Below, one piece after another: positions 1-12,800 of a stretch of 64,000 nucleotides of DNA. Numbering within the stretch: position 1 is the first letter of the stretch; every line of letters begins with the position of its first letter. A program made the position numbers and the translations under genes. The notes under the pieces were generated by a model. The model had not been told where the DNA came from. It did not search any database and saw nothing but the letters and a program-made list of their open reading frames with translations. Origin of the DNA: Thunnus maccoyii (lineage: Eukaryota; Chordata; Actinopteri; Scombriformes; Scombridae). The stretch is from assembly GCF_910596095.1 (NCBI RefSeq), contig NC_056539.1, forward strand, positions 12,410,501 through 12,474,500, in the 5' to 3' direction.

Positions 1-1499
1 CTCTAAAATAAAAACACACTAGTTCAGGATAAAAACTATAATTGTAGTTTTTAAAGTAACTGTAAATCTAGATTGATCTGTATAGTAGTCCTGTTTGTAC
101 AGTATACTGTACTGTAGCTTGGCAATATTTTTTTATTAAAACCAAGGTGTGTAGTGATGCTTTTCAGCCTCAAATGTTAATTGATTTGGATTGTATAATG
201 TATACTTCTCTATCTGTTGCGAGTTTATACAAAACATCAATTCAATTAATCAAAGCTTCTCTGTCTTTCCACATTCCAAATTGTTCTCTACATCAGTGGT
301 TTTCTGCAAAATATTTAGTTGAAGCTGTTTGGTGTCAAAATAACTCATAAACCCAAATACATTTTGTGCAAGTACTTATCATCTAGGTATTAAATCTATC
401 ATCAGACAATTAATTGCGATAGAAATTCCCATGGTGGTGTTGCCTGTAACTCTTCTGCAATGTCATTGTTATCATAACATATATCATCTTTATTCATTAG
501 TACTATCTAATATGTCCATGCACAGTTAAGCAAAGTAATAAATGCAAGGTATTTTTTTTCTTTATTCACACCACTACTCTGCCCATCTGTCATGTACAGT
601 AACTGCTTGGCTTTCTTTTTGATATCAAACATCTTACTGTACTTCAATCAACTTACCAATGTGCCAATAACAGTGCAAATAATGCAGATACACAGTGTCT
701 TGTACCATCATAGACATCTGGCCACTGCTACAAACCCACACACCTTATTAGATTATCCATAAATCTGTGATCTACAGCACTTGATGCCCCAGAACATCCT
801 CACATGCTCCTTACTCAGCAGCAAACATAATTAAAGTTAACACTGTCTGCTACATCTCACAATGCAGTTTGCTCTTGTTGCTTCACTTGTTGATGCAACA
901 TTTTTGAAACACTCAGCAGTGAATAGAGAGAGAACTGCTTCAGCACACAGAGCTGAACTCAAAATCTTCAGCACCAAGCTCCTGTGCTACTGAGAACAAA
1001 ACATATCCAATAATCTTTGTGTTGGGCTGATTAGTTGAATAAGACTTGCTTATCAGAGCCAATATTTTAATTGTTAATTTATTTTTTTGGCATATTTGCT
1101 CTGCTGCTTTCATAATTCATCTCATTTATCATCTTCAGTTGCTTGTAAATCATGGCAGTCTATCTCCTTGCTCTCTTGTTATTCTTCATTACATCCTGAT
1201 GGAACTCGACCTTGATATGATCAAGAGAAAATTATAGGGGACGAATACAACGCTGTTTCAATGTTATATGGCGCAGTGATTCCTCGGTAGCCTGAAATTC
1301 AACCAACATGTACCAAGATGTATGTGAGCATACTGGATAAATAATATACAGTATGTATACAACCCTTGACTTCTATAATATCTTTGTTATTAAGAGAAAC
1401 GTTACATTTGTCAGACTTTTGAAATATGTTACAGCCTACAAGTAACTGTTTACAAGCATTATGGGACAGTTGAGCCCTGATAGGACAAGAGTGCATATA
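1..1499. other. AT-rich intergenic sequence, no gene seen
   Basis: No open frame here resembles a protein family, and no splice-bounded exon or structural RNA was recognised. A short quasi-palindrome around TACAGTATACTGTA lies near position 98. The block ends at the TA target dinucleotide of the Tc1-like element. Confidence 0.6.
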
Positions 1500-3112
1500 C
1501 AGTGCTGTTTGAAAGTTTGTGAACCCTTTAGAATTTGCTCTATTTCTGCATAAATATAACCTAAAACATGATCAGATTTCCACTCAAGACCTAAAACTAG
1601 GTAGAGACATCAGTTAAACAAATGAGACAAAAACTTTACACTTGTTCATTTATTTATTGAGGAAAATGATCCAATGTCACATATTTGTGCGTGGCAAAAG
1701 TATGTGAACCCTTAAGATTATCAATTCATTTGAATGAGAAATTAGAGTTGGGTGTTTCAATCAATGGGATGACAATCAAGTGTGAGTCTGGGAGGCCCTG
1801 CCTTATTTAAAGAAGAGAAATCTGGGTCTTCACTGTCAAGCTTCACAACACAGGTTTGTGGAAGTGCATCATGGCTCAAACAAAGGAGATTTCTGAGGAC
1901 CTTAGAAGAAGGGTTGTTGATGCTCACCAAGCTGGAAAGGGTTACAAGACCATTTCTGAAGAGTTTGGACTCCACCAGTCGACTGTCAGGCAGATCATAT
2001 ACAAATTGAAGACATCCAAAGCCATTGTTGCCCTCCCCAGGGGTGGTCGAACAACAAAAATCATACCAAGGGCAGGCGTGTAATAGTCCAGGAGGCCACA
2101 ATGGACCCCAGGGTAACGTCTAGGAAACTAAAGGTCTCTCATGCAGTGGCTACAGTCGATGTTAATGAGTCCATCATCAGGAGAACATTGAACATCAATG
2201 GTGTGCATGGCAGAGTTGCAAGGAAAAAAGCCACTTCTCTCCAAACAGAACACTTCTGCCGTCTACAGTTCGCTCAAGACCACGTGGATAAGCCAGAGGG
2301 TGATTGGAACAATGTTCTATGAATGGATGAGACCAAAATCAAACTTTTTGGCTTGAATGAGAAGCATTATGTTTGATGATGAGCAAACACTGCATTCCAG
2401 CATAAGAACCTTAACTCTTCTGTGAAACATGGTGGTGGTAGTATCATGGTTTGGGCTGCTTTGCTGCCTCTGAACCAGGACAGCTTGTAATCATTGATGG
2501 AGCTATGAGTTCTGAGTTGTACCAGCAAATTCTACAGGAAAATGTCAAGGTATCCCTCCGTGACCTGAAGCTCAACAGAAAGTGGGTGATGCAGTAAGAC
2601 AACGACACTAAACGACAAGTCGTTCTACCAAAGAAAGGTTAAAGCAGAAGAAAGATAATGTTTTGGAATGGCTGAGTCAAAGTCCTGACCTTAATCCAAA
2701 AGAAATGCTGTGGAAGGACCTGAAGCATGTAGTTCATGCAAAGGAGCCCACAACATCCCTGAGTTGAGACTGTTCTGTAAGGACGAGTGAGCGAAAACTC
2801 CTCCTAATATGCATAGCTGATAAGCAGTTACCGGAAATATTTGGTTGAAGTTATTGCTGCAAAAGGGGGTCACACCAGTTACTGAAAGCAAGGGTTCACA
2901 TACTTTTGCCTCCCACAAATGTGTAAGATTGGATAATTTTCCTCAATAAATAAATGAAAAAGATGAAAAAAATTATTTTTTGTCTCATTTGTTTAATTAG
3001 GTTCACTTTGTCTTGTTTTAGGACTTGTGTAAATAACTGTTCACGTTTTAGGTCATATTTATGCAGAAATACAGAAAATTCTTAAGGGTTCACAAACTTT
3101 CAAGCAGCACTG
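1500..3112 (+). mobile_element. Tc1/mariner-like DNA transposon, degenerate but full-length
   Basis: The element is about 1.61 kb, the usual size for a fish Tc1 element, and is flanked by TA on both sides (1498-1499 and 3113-3114). Terminal inverted repeats begin CAGTGCTGTTTGAAAG on the left and, read in reverse complement, CAGTGCTGCTTGAAAG on the right. The two ends stay alignable for roughly 100 bp. A broken transposase lies between them. The repeats differ at many positions, so this is an old insertion. Confidence 0.95.
1871..2850 (+). pseudogene. Tc1-family transposase relic
   Basis: The first frame starts at 1871 (MAQTKEISEDLRRRVVD) and carries the paired helix-turn-helix region typical of Tc1 transposases, for example HQSTVRQIIYK. 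It meets a stop at about 2081. A second stretch from 2101 continues with the transposase core up to a stop at 2321-2323, just before a MDETK segment that contains a catalytic Asp. Further downstream the family signature PxxxLWKDLK is readable at about 2700. In-frame stops and shifts make it non-functional. Identification rests on family motifs, so the 3' limit is approximate. Confidence 0.9.
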
Positions 3113-3130
3113 TATATTGTAGGTTAAGGG

Positions 3131-3360
3131 CCTTTTCACAGAAGACATTTTAACATGTCACAGTAGGAAAAGCGCAGGTGTAAATAATAAAATGAATGAA
3201 GGCTGAATTCCATTTAGCTGCTTCAGTTTCATGGTCCTGGTATTGTTCACGTTGGCTCACTGTCACACTGTCATGACTTACTGGGACATGTGAATACAAC
3301 AAAGTCATCGTTAATGTTATTGGTAAGTCGACACCTGTGCGCTTTTCCTGTGTCTGCAAT
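3131..3360. mobile_element. MITE-like inverted-repeat element, copy A
   Basis: The left end (TTCACAGAAGACATTTTAAC, then AGTAGGAAAAGCGCAGGTGT) and the reverse complement of the right end (TTGCAGACACAGGAAAAGCGC) are related, as in a short non-autonomous DNA transposon of about 230 bp. No coding capacity. A diverged sister copy lies 460 bp downstream. Confidence 0.6.
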
Positions 3361-3416
3361 GAAAAATGCACATTTCACGAGTGATACGCATAAGCAGATA
3401 TGTTGCAACATGTCAA

Positions 3417-3490
3417 ATAAGGGAGAGTACATATCTCCCCCCACTCTTCCAAGAGTGGGGGGAGATATGTACTCTCTCAGACCTCCCTTA
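3417..3490. repeat. Long perfect hairpin
   Basis: Positions 3423-3448 are the exact reverse complement of 3451-3476: a 26-bp stem with a 2-nt spacer (CC). The stem contains a run of six C/G and the core TACATATCTCC. An outer 7-bp stem (TAAGGGA at 3417, TCCCTTA ending at 3490) extends it past a small bulge. It sits between the two MITE-like copies. Confidence 0.9.
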
Positions 3491-3820
3491 ACCCCCGGTT
3501 GAATTTCAATTTACTGGCTGCATTCAATATATACACAACCTTTCAGTATTTTTGATGTTCAGTACTCTTTTATCATCAAATAACCTTCACTCATGAGATA
3601 TTTAAGTGAACACTGAGGACGAATCACTCGCAGGTTTGTGCTGTTATCAATCTAGACCGACAGTGTGACTAGCTTCATATTTAATACAATCCAATAAAAC
3701 AAAAATGGACCAACTTTGATACAAGATTTTGTACAATCAAAACATTTTCGACTTTTCTCCTGACAAAATAATAAAATAAAAATCAAAGTGGTTATGACCC
3801 TGATTAAGTCTACAGGAGAC

Positions 3821-4050
3821 CTTTTTCACAGCAGACATGACTTGTCTTAGTAAGAAAAGCACAGTTGTTACTAATAACATTAACGATGGATCTGTTCTAT
3901 TCAAGTGTTCCAGTAACTGACAGTGTGACAATGAACCAGAATGCACAAATACCAGGATGCTGAAACGAACTGGAACCAGCTATCTTAAACTTTATTCTTT
4001 ACAGCTGTGCTTTACCTACTCTGATGTGTCAAAATGTCTGCTGTGTTGCT
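3821..4050. mobile_element. MITE-like inverted-repeat element, copy B
   Basis: The left end TTTTTCACAGCAGACATGAC pairs with the reverse complement of the right end (ACAGCAGACATTTTGACAC, then GTAGGTAAAGCACAGCTGT). The segment AATAACATTAACGATGG is shared with copy A but in reverse orientation. About 230 bp, non-coding. A further fragment of the same end may lie at about 4088-4110. Confidence 0.6.
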
Positions 4051-5996
4051 GCAACACAAAACATGCTTTCAGAGTTTTAGTGACTCAATTTCACAGAAGA
4101 CAACAATTTATAAGACAGACATTTGTGTGTCCCAGTGGATGTGATCATGAATAGTGGCTCTCTGACTGAATACACAAAACTGGACTAGCTAACATTTGCT
4201 ATTCTCAAAATGAAACACTGGCAGACAGGTTTTTAAGAACTGACTTTAATTAATTCCACACGTCAATAACAGCTGTTAGAATACGATCATTTTAAATTTT
4301 ACAGTTTTTATCCTCAACAGGCATCAAATGTGTCCCCAGATCTGAGCATTTGGTACAGGACATAATCTACACCTCAACCAGTCCTCCCAGTCCTCAGTGG
4401 CATCAGCTTCAGGTGCTGGTGTCCACAACAGCTTCTTATTGTCTTGTTTTCCTATAGGAACAACTGGAGGCGATTCAAGGCTTAATAAAATATTATTTAA
4501 ATTTTATTGTATTTTAATATGAACATATAAAAAAAACACAACAAACAAACATTTACATCATGGATTGTAAGCCTCTGCCCATGCTACCTTATGCATTATT
4601 ATAATAAGAGATGCCACTACAAAAACGACCAGATGCTCAGCTCTCTCCGCCTCCCAAACAACCTGCAAACTTATCTGGCTCAGTTCCACAGAAGCAACCT
4701 GCACCACCTCTCGTCTTTAACCATAAGGCCAAGAAAAAGTTTAAGGGATCCGCTCAAATAATGATCTTCTATACCTAGCAATAAATGAACAATGTCATTT
4801 TTATATGTATAGCAGTTTACTTACAAATACAAATTGCCCAGTTAAAGACAGGTATTAGTTCTTTACATTATTTTGCTTCAAAGCGCCTCCTTTTAAGGGA
4901 CAGACCATGATGTATTACAGGCAAAGTGCCATCAATCTGTTTTGTGAGGATTACCAAACATTTTTTTCAACAGTATATTGATTTTGTAAGCTATCTCAAA
5001 CTGTCAAAAGAATGAGAAAAATGGAAGACCAGATTTGACGCGACCTACTTTTTCAGTCATCAACCCTATCAGAGGATAAACTTGCAACAGTGAGGCCTCG
5101 GATCAATGTGTCAATGTCTATCTGTGCATTTGAGCAAGGCAAAAGAACCAGATTCTGTGCTGATCAAAAGAAAAAAGAAAAAAAAAGAAGGTATGATACG
5201 ATATGATACGAGAGGGAAACATACCATGCAGAACACATCTGAGTCACTACTTTTAACCAAGTGCCTCACAGTGGAGTCGGACCGCCGCTTTTCTAGTTTC
5301 ACATTTTCTGATCCTCTTGTGTGAGATGGTTGAGGAGAACTGGTCACAACAGTCAGGGATCCTTGATTAATACTCACTACATTATGGCTTTAAAAAAAAA
5401 AAAAAGCCATAATCTTGGGATGAAGTGTTAGATGAAAGTGCAAACAGCTCTAGCAACACAGCAACACCTTTTCTCATCGCGCAAACGCCAATGACCTTCC
5501 TGCAGACAAAACTAAAGCCTACTGAGGAGCAGCCATCAATATACTGACAACACTAGTGCAGGTGCAGAGGAATATTAGTCGTAAGTCTACAGCATGTAGC
5601 AATTAAAGTCCAATTCTATTCCAGCAAATAGGCATGACCTTATCTACATTGGAAGGAGGCCGAGGGGGATTGTTGGTTGAAGCAGCTCCACTTGTTCCAG
5701 ACAGGACAATTTGTAATCCAATCAATGACTTAAAGCTTGGTGGGGTTGCACTTATTGACACTTCATTAAGTTTTGTTGTGTCAGACATGTTGAACCCACC
5801 GCAGCAAAGTACTCTGAATGGTGCTTTGACCCAGGTCGGATTAATTCAGCGGAAAAGAAAAGAGACGTCGTTAACAGCAGCGCCATGAGCCCAGACCAAT
5901 TATAACTCAACATTCAAACCACAGCAGCAGAAGTGTCCCGCTTTCTGCGACTAATAGCTCCTGTCTGTACAGAACTGTTGCCAAATATTGTGTAGA
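4051..5996. other. Intergenic sequence between MITE B and the pias4 3' end
   Basis: AT-rich non-coding sequence. The only item of note is a segment at 5600-5890 that is open on both strands (see the entry at 5603-5788). No exon pattern or RNA gene was recognised. Short A-runs occur at about 5170 and 5390. Confidence 0.5.
5603..5788 (-). CDS. Unidentified 61-aa open frame
   Basis: Reads MSDTTKLNEVSISATPP and continues with a Ser/Thr-rich then Pro/Arg-rich composition, ending at a stop about 1.7 kb beyond the pias4 stop on the same strand. I do not recognise the family. Its amino-acid composition is not that of low-complexity noise, but the plus strand is also open here (5634-5888), so it may be chance or a fragment of an old repeat or retrocopy. 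There is no obvious partner exon or splice site. Confidence 0.15.
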   Translation of the reverse strand: MSDTTKLNEVSISATPPSFKSLIGLQIVLSGTSGAASTNNPPRPPSNVDKVMPICWNRIGL

Positions 5997-6002
5997 TTTA
6001 TT
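5997..6002 (-). terminator. Putative pias4 polyadenylation signal
   Basis: TTTATT on the plus strand reads AATAAA on the minus strand. It is the first such hexamer seen downstream of the pias4 stop and would give a 3' UTR of about 1.5 kb. Assigned by position only. Confidence 0.35.
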
Positions 6003-7481
6003 ACAAACAACTGTTAAGAGAATGTGAAGGAAATTAAATAAATACGATACTTTCAAGAGAAACAAACTAAAATGTGGGCAAAAAAGGATGACAGCACTTC
6101 TGAATCTTTTCTGTCCTTTACCACAGATTCTTTTTGCTTCTCTGTCCATTTCTCTCACTGGGAAAAAAAAACCTGTGGAAAAAAAGGAAAATCATAAACA
6201 AAATAAAACACTCTCTCTCAGACTGGGATCTCATCTGCTGGCCAGCTCAGCTAGCTTCAGAACGATGGGCTCCAATCTTCACCACTTACCAAAAAGGCAC
6301 CAAAATCTCGTAACCATTTCCTGTCAAGTGAATTTTTAAAATACATTTACTTTGGCACAGCTGCCGTACAGTAATTTTGATGAGTTACGTAATGCTGATA
6401 TATCAAACCTAATAAATCCTTTTACAGCGAGATAACTGCAAGTTTTTGCATCGTTGACACCTACATTTAGCCGGGTTATCCACAAACTAACTCGCCTTTA
6501 AACGATTTGGTTGCTCCAGAGGAAACAGCTGCATGGAACGATGGAATTAAAAAAATAAGCAGAAAAATGTAGGAAAACAAAATCTCCAGTGTAAAATTGG
6601 CTTCAGAAAGACTCAATCAATTCTTCGGTCCTCCGCTTCTTTCTAAGCTATTTTCTGGTCAGTCTGCTAAGTTTTTTATGACTGAGGTAGGTTCTCTTTT
6701 ATCTAAAGGACAAAATAAAAATGGAAAGCTTCACACATTGAGGCCAGTATTGTGTTCTGCCTTTTCATAATTAAAAGGATAAATTCCTGAAAAAACCCCT
6801 TTCAAGCTTTGAATTCATTCTCCGAACAAAGAAATAATAACACAGTGGGAGAGGTTTAAATTTGCATCACACTCCAGAAATCTCCGCCTTGTCCTCCCCA
6901 CATGATTCATGCTCTTTTTCCATAAGTTGTTTTTGACCTTTTACCAAAAACTACTGAGGTGCCTCCATTTTCAACTTGCCTGTTCATCACAAATGTGACA
7001 AAAATCAGAGACGCAAACATTGAACGCCCGCGGCTAAAAGAGCCTGTAATTCCAAGTCAAATACAAAGAGAGATGGGGTGGTAGAGAGGGAATAGTCTGG
7101 AGAGAGGAGGAAGGGGGGGGGAGGTGGTGGTGGTGGTGAGGGGGGGTGCTCGATCCATTTAGTCCCTTTAGTAGAGGCAGGACGGTACAGATATTCACTG
7201 CAAGATGATGGTTGGCCAAAAAGAGTTAGAGTTGCTTCCAGTGGTGTACAGTACAAACAGGAATCCTAATCGCTCTAGATTGAAGATTCATTGACAGTGC
7301 ATGTTAGAGAGTGTGTTTGTTTTGTCTGGATACAAACCCGAGCTGCTAAAAGGCTCTGATGTCTGGGCATAAGGGAGGGTCGTTGCATCTAGTGGATTAC
7401 TGTGTTCCTGTCCTCGTGTTTTTAGCCCCCTGCCTCTCTGTCTGTGTGTGTGTCAGTCTATGAGGGGACAGAGCTGCGGGG
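6003..7481 (-). other. Probable pias4 3' UTR
   Basis: Non-coding sequence between the pias4 stop codon and the first AATAAA on that strand. It holds a G-rich block at 7107-7146 (C-rich in the mRNA sense) and several A/T runs. The UTR assignment is inferred from position. Confidence 0.4.
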
Positions 7482-7753
7482 TCAGTAGGCAGTGACCAGG
7501 TCCTTGTCGTAGTTGTATCGGCCCCTCTTTGGGGCAGGACTGTCGGCGCTGTCCTCAGTGTCACTGTCTCCACCAGCCCCACCCCCTTCCTCCTCAGAGG
7601 AGGAGTCAAGAGTCAGATCTACCACTGCGCCTCCTCCCGGTGCCACAGCAGCTCCTCCTGTGACTCCTGCCATCCCCACCGAACCACCTCCGGATTTGCC
7701 CGACAGACTGGTGCTGCTGTAGGCCGGTGAATGACCGTTTGCCTCAGGAATGC
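7482..7753 (-). CDS. pias4: pias4 exon 11 (C-terminus, SIM)
   Basis: Acceptor TTTCTGCAG, then the Gly/Ser-rich linker, the SUMO-interacting motif VVDLTL with the acidic patch DSSSEEE, and the end DLVTAY followed by TGA at 7484-7482. Human PIAS4 ends GLVPAC in the same place. Enters in phase 1 and completes the Cys codon shared with exon 10. Confidence 0.95.
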
Positions 7754-9813
7754 CTGCAGAAAGAAATGCCGTTCAAAAATTACAAAATTATTTACTCTAG
7801 CTCTAACTGATGCATAGAAAAGAAAAAAAAAAAAAACATCCACACACTCAGAACAAGAGCTTAGAGTGACAGGGTTTCATACTTACATATATCAACAACA
7901 GGGTACTCTGGTGTGTTGCTGCGCTCTCTTTCCCTGTCCCTCTCCTTCTCATCTCTGATAGGTCGCCAGGAGCCGTCAGTTAAGTATTCAATCTCCTCGA
8001 TGTCCTCACTAGTCTCTTTCAGAATCTCAGATAGCAGCCTGAAATACAAACCGCTGGTCAGAGTTGCTTCACAAAACAGATTTCACACCAGAAAATGAAG
8101 ACAATACTTGAAAACACAAGATAAAAGCCCAGCAGAGCTCTGCATGGGTTGAATTTCTTAGTTTTTGTATTTTCTTGTCAGTTTTCCTCCTGCAGTTTGC
8201 ATATAATATCATACTGCCTCCACTAATTACTAGACCACCAGGAAAACAGAGAAATACAACACATCTGTTGTTCATAGGGAAAGAAATTAAGGTAGATATT
8301 TGTAAGAAATGTTGACATATCTATCATTTTGACCATCTACATAAAACAGCAAGAGTTTATTCAAGCTCGAAATTCATCATATAAGCCAGAATCCTTCATG
8401 AAAAAAGGTTTGATCTTTGGCTGTTCCTTATTAAGGACTGAAAACTGTATTTGTTTTGTTTAAGTTTCACATCCCCAACGACACCGCTCCAAACTTGATT
8501 TCACTCTTGAAAACATTAGGAAATTAGACTGTTGGAACAGAAACCAAGAGAGAGCAGTTAAAGGAGGGACATTCACACACGATTAATTTAAGGAATGCAA
8601 ATATACCTCAAAGCCAAACTGTAACACAATGCTTTCAGTCTTTGTGAAAGTAAGGTGTGTCTATGAAAGTTGCTTAGAATTTGCAAGAAATCACACACCC
8701 AAATTTTTGTGGATTTGACTGTGATGTTTTTTGATCACATGGACTGCTCGTCTATGTTTTTCTTAATGCATAAAGAATTTGCTTTTTTGTTGGTGATGAA
8801 ATATGAGGAAAAAAAGACAAACTGTTAAAATGCAGTCCTCATCACGAGAAGAAGAAGAAGTGCAAAGCGACTAAAGGTATACAGTCACACCTTTGGCATA
8901 AAAGAGTACTTTACAATGTTCAACACACTACTGTAGGTACTCATGTCCCACAATCACATGGCTCTCTAAATTCTAGCCTTGTTGAGTCAACAAACAGGCC
9001 AATTTACAGGCTCAAAGATGTTTGAATGTAACATGACAGCAGGAACAGAAATTCAAAACAGAACAGACAACTACCCCCTCATCCCATGAAAACATTAAAA
9101 GCTTTTGAGATTAATACACAAAAGGTCGGTGTATGGCTCAAATTGTACCCAGAGTCCCTTAAAATGCCCCAAAATCTTTGCAGTTTTAATAGTCGTCCCT
9201 AACCTAGTTTGAACATGCAGATAAACACTATTAAAATTAGATTTTTAAGAATTTATTTGTTTAAAAAAAAAAGGTGCAGCAAGGGTGCGTCAAGTCAGTG
9301 CATGTTTCTGTCTCCTTACCCATCAATAGTGAGCAGCTCAAAGGGAGCAGGCTTGTCGCATACAGGGCAAGTCCATGTGGGCTTCTTCTCGTTCATCTGC
9401 AGGAAGAAGACTGCGTCGAAACACTGAAGATGGGCACAAGTTAAAACTCGACATGGAACACCGAGCCGCATCTTCACCAGCTGAGAAAAAGAGAGGACGA
9501 AGTGTGTTAAAATTATCAAACTTCATATTTACGAGGCTTGCTGACATATAAGCATCTCAGGTGAAATCATTGAGAAATACTCACTGGACAGATGAGAGAA
9601 ACCCGGAGTCCTGTGGTGGCGATCTCACTCTCTGGGTCGAAACGTAGTTTGTCTTGAACTACAGATAAATGGTAAAAAAAAAAAAAAAGCATTAACTCTT
9701 CATTTTCTATCAGACAACATGTTGTAATGTGTGAAATTAAATACCAAAGCCAGTCCTACCAGAACAGTGTCAAGCAAAGTCAATGATTTATGAAAGCAAA
9801 ATTACAGTGACAG

Positions 9814-9847
<34 letters not shown>

Positions 9848-12800
9848 TTTAGAGTGACACTTACTGCGTTCGCGACAGCGTTCTGCACTCTCAACAGAGC
9901 AGAGTTTGAGCTGGCTGAAGAGGTCTGCTGCAGTGAAGACCCTCACTAAATACACTGCCACCGAGTACCGCTGAGAACAAACACATTCAGAGGTTGTGAG
10001 TACTTATTTTACAACCTGCAATGAAGCATAGGAACAGCAGGTTGCTATGCTCCAGACCTCTTAAAATATTTAAGCTATAACACACAAGATTTTTTTATTG
10101 TAAGAAAAGTCTACTTGGATTCACCAGTCTCAGATTTTGTTAGAAGAAGGATTACAGTCAAATCTACTCTCTGGAACTTTCTGACTCTCTAACTCATTTA
10201 ATTTAAGATATCCTCTTACATTATCTGGGCCTTAAAACCCACATCTTAGGAAAACATAACACACCAAATTTCTTCTATTAGAGAATGTCCATCTATTGGG
10301 TCATAAGTCCCTTAATACTGTGAAAACAACGCATTAAGCTTGAGTGTAAATTTACCTCCATCCTCAATAAAACCCTGGATTTTTGACTGAAATCACCACA
10401 AACCCCTCTTATGTGCCAACCACAAGGTTATGGACTTGCATTGATGAATATGCTATGCAATCAGTTTTTTAAGCTATATTCCACTTCAAAACAAACAATC
10501 AAAAACAGTTGGTTTGCCAGTTCAGCAACATTTCTCACTCAGGTGTACAACACTACTAAAGTGCTCCTGTTAGTTTAAAACTGCATTTGAACTGTTCTCT
10601 ACATGAACATTTAACTAAACACTACAAAGAATACAAAATATTACACAAAATCATTTCAGAAAAGTTGTGATGCAGGCTATATTTTCATATTTAAACTGCT
10701 TTACTAATTTTAATGTAGGCTTACTGTGAGCCATCATGATTGGGACATCCCTAACGCTCTGGGATAAAAAAACAAAACAAAAACACGATTAACACAAAAG
10801 GAAAACTGCATAAAAAACCTGTTGTCAGTGCGTTTACTTTCACGTTGCTTCTGCCTAACAGGTTTACAGAAGAGCTCTATAAAAGAGGGTGCCAAACGGA
10901 GCGAGTGCAAAGTTCATCAGTGTTCCAGCTGCTCTGGATCAGGGTAGTGGAGGCAACAGTCAAGAAGCTAGTTCAAGTAGTTCAGCACTTGGGAACCATC
11001 TTTTTCAGTTATACCCGTCACAACTGAGTGGGACCCATGAAACACTGACGACTACAATTGCCAGTTTGTCTTGGTGAACCTTGGAATCTGGCAGGAGGAG
11101 CTTGAGAGATTTACTGAGGAAAAGACTCAGGACGTCAAGTTTTTAAGGTCCCAACCTTGATCCGAGTCCTTGAATATTTGGTATGCTGATATGGAATCCA
11201 GTCCAATGCTTTTGATACAGATATTAACCTAAATTATTTCAGTAATAAAGGTCTTGGTTCAAAACTATTAAATTAGTATTTTTAAAATTATTGATGTGAT
11301 ATGAATGAAAGCTTATCTGGGAGAAAGAGACTCCTGAAATTGATGTGACACCACCAGTTTGATCTTTTTACTTGAGGCGACTCTGTTGGTCTTGGAACAA
11401 CAAACACTCAGTGGTGTTACAGAATTAAGTTTCTTCCTTCAAAAATGATCTTTGGCTGAGCACAGACAGCAGCTTGCAGATAGCACACAAACCTGGAAAC
11501 AGTCTAGTTTTGGTTTGTTATCAAGATGTCATGGAAATAATGGTAATTGGACAGCTGATATGACCTACTGCCTGCAACGTTTGTCATTTTAAATGGCGAA
11601 AGTGGTGGTCAGGGCCGGAGAGATATGTGAAGCTGCTACCTGAATGTTTTGTACACTGGACTTTGGTAATGAGAAAGAGACAGGAGAGATAAAAGATTCG
11701 CTAATAGATTTATTAGCGTCTGAGCTCAGATAATCATTGTATTTTGCCAATCTGGCTGTCAGCACTAGTGCTTTGATACATTAAATGATGGGGATTTGAT
11801 CAGGTTTATTTTAGCTGATACGATTCATTAAAATATGCCCGGATCTGCCCCAGTGTTGGAAATTAACCTTTTCTTCCACCAGCCAAAAAGGCTGGTTGCT
11901 TCTAAATTTTACCAGCCATCATTTTGTAATCACACTTTTGTGTGTAACTAACTTTTGTGTAAAGTTTGTCTTGCTTTGGAAAAACAAAAAGACCCATACA
12001 TTTTCCCCATAAAAACCATTAATTTTATATTTATTCACTTATGGTTATCCATTTTTAATTCTCTCTCCCTCATACATACATACAGGTTTTGTAGTCCTTG
12101 ATAGCCACCAATTTTAAATTTTTGGTGACCACAATAAAGCTGCGGTTTGTAGAAAAGCACTGATTGAAAATGGCTGGTTTTCAGCTGATGACCAGTGACC
12201 GGCCCCAATCAGTCTTGTATATCTGATTGTTTTGTATGTCCAATTTTTTGCAAAATTTACACACGTGTGGCATATAGCCGTATGATGGATCATGTCACGC
12301 ACACAGTGGCACAGACAGTAACATCACAGTCACACAAGTTAAAACTAAATGATATGAACTGCAGCAGAGACTTGCCATCAACTAGTAATGTTACAGCACA
12401 TTGGCCACCGTGACTGGTAGGTTGAGCAAATTCAACAGCCACTTCACAAATTCACCAGCATTTGGCCAGTGGCCGGTGCTAATTTCCTTCCCTGATCACC
12501 AACCTTCAGGATTAGCTCAGGACACCTCTTGAAAAAACATCAAGGCTGCTCTACTTGCCCTGTTACCACCATGACTCTGAGCTACTGCAAAATATGAGAT
12601 TCAGCATTAGACTCTCACCTTGCCAAAGTTTCCCCAGGTGACAGTGACTCTGTTGGTGACATTGGAAAGATGCAACCATGGAGTGATGTTTACGGGACGA
12701 CAAGGACGACGAGGTTCAACACCAGGCTTATTAGAGGGGTAATAGCCCTGCAGACATACAAACACAAACACAAAATAGTTATCTAAATCAAATAGTTTCA

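Noticed and set aside
961..990. REST/NRSE site
   Set aside because: Only the left half TTCAGCACCA matches; the right half does not.
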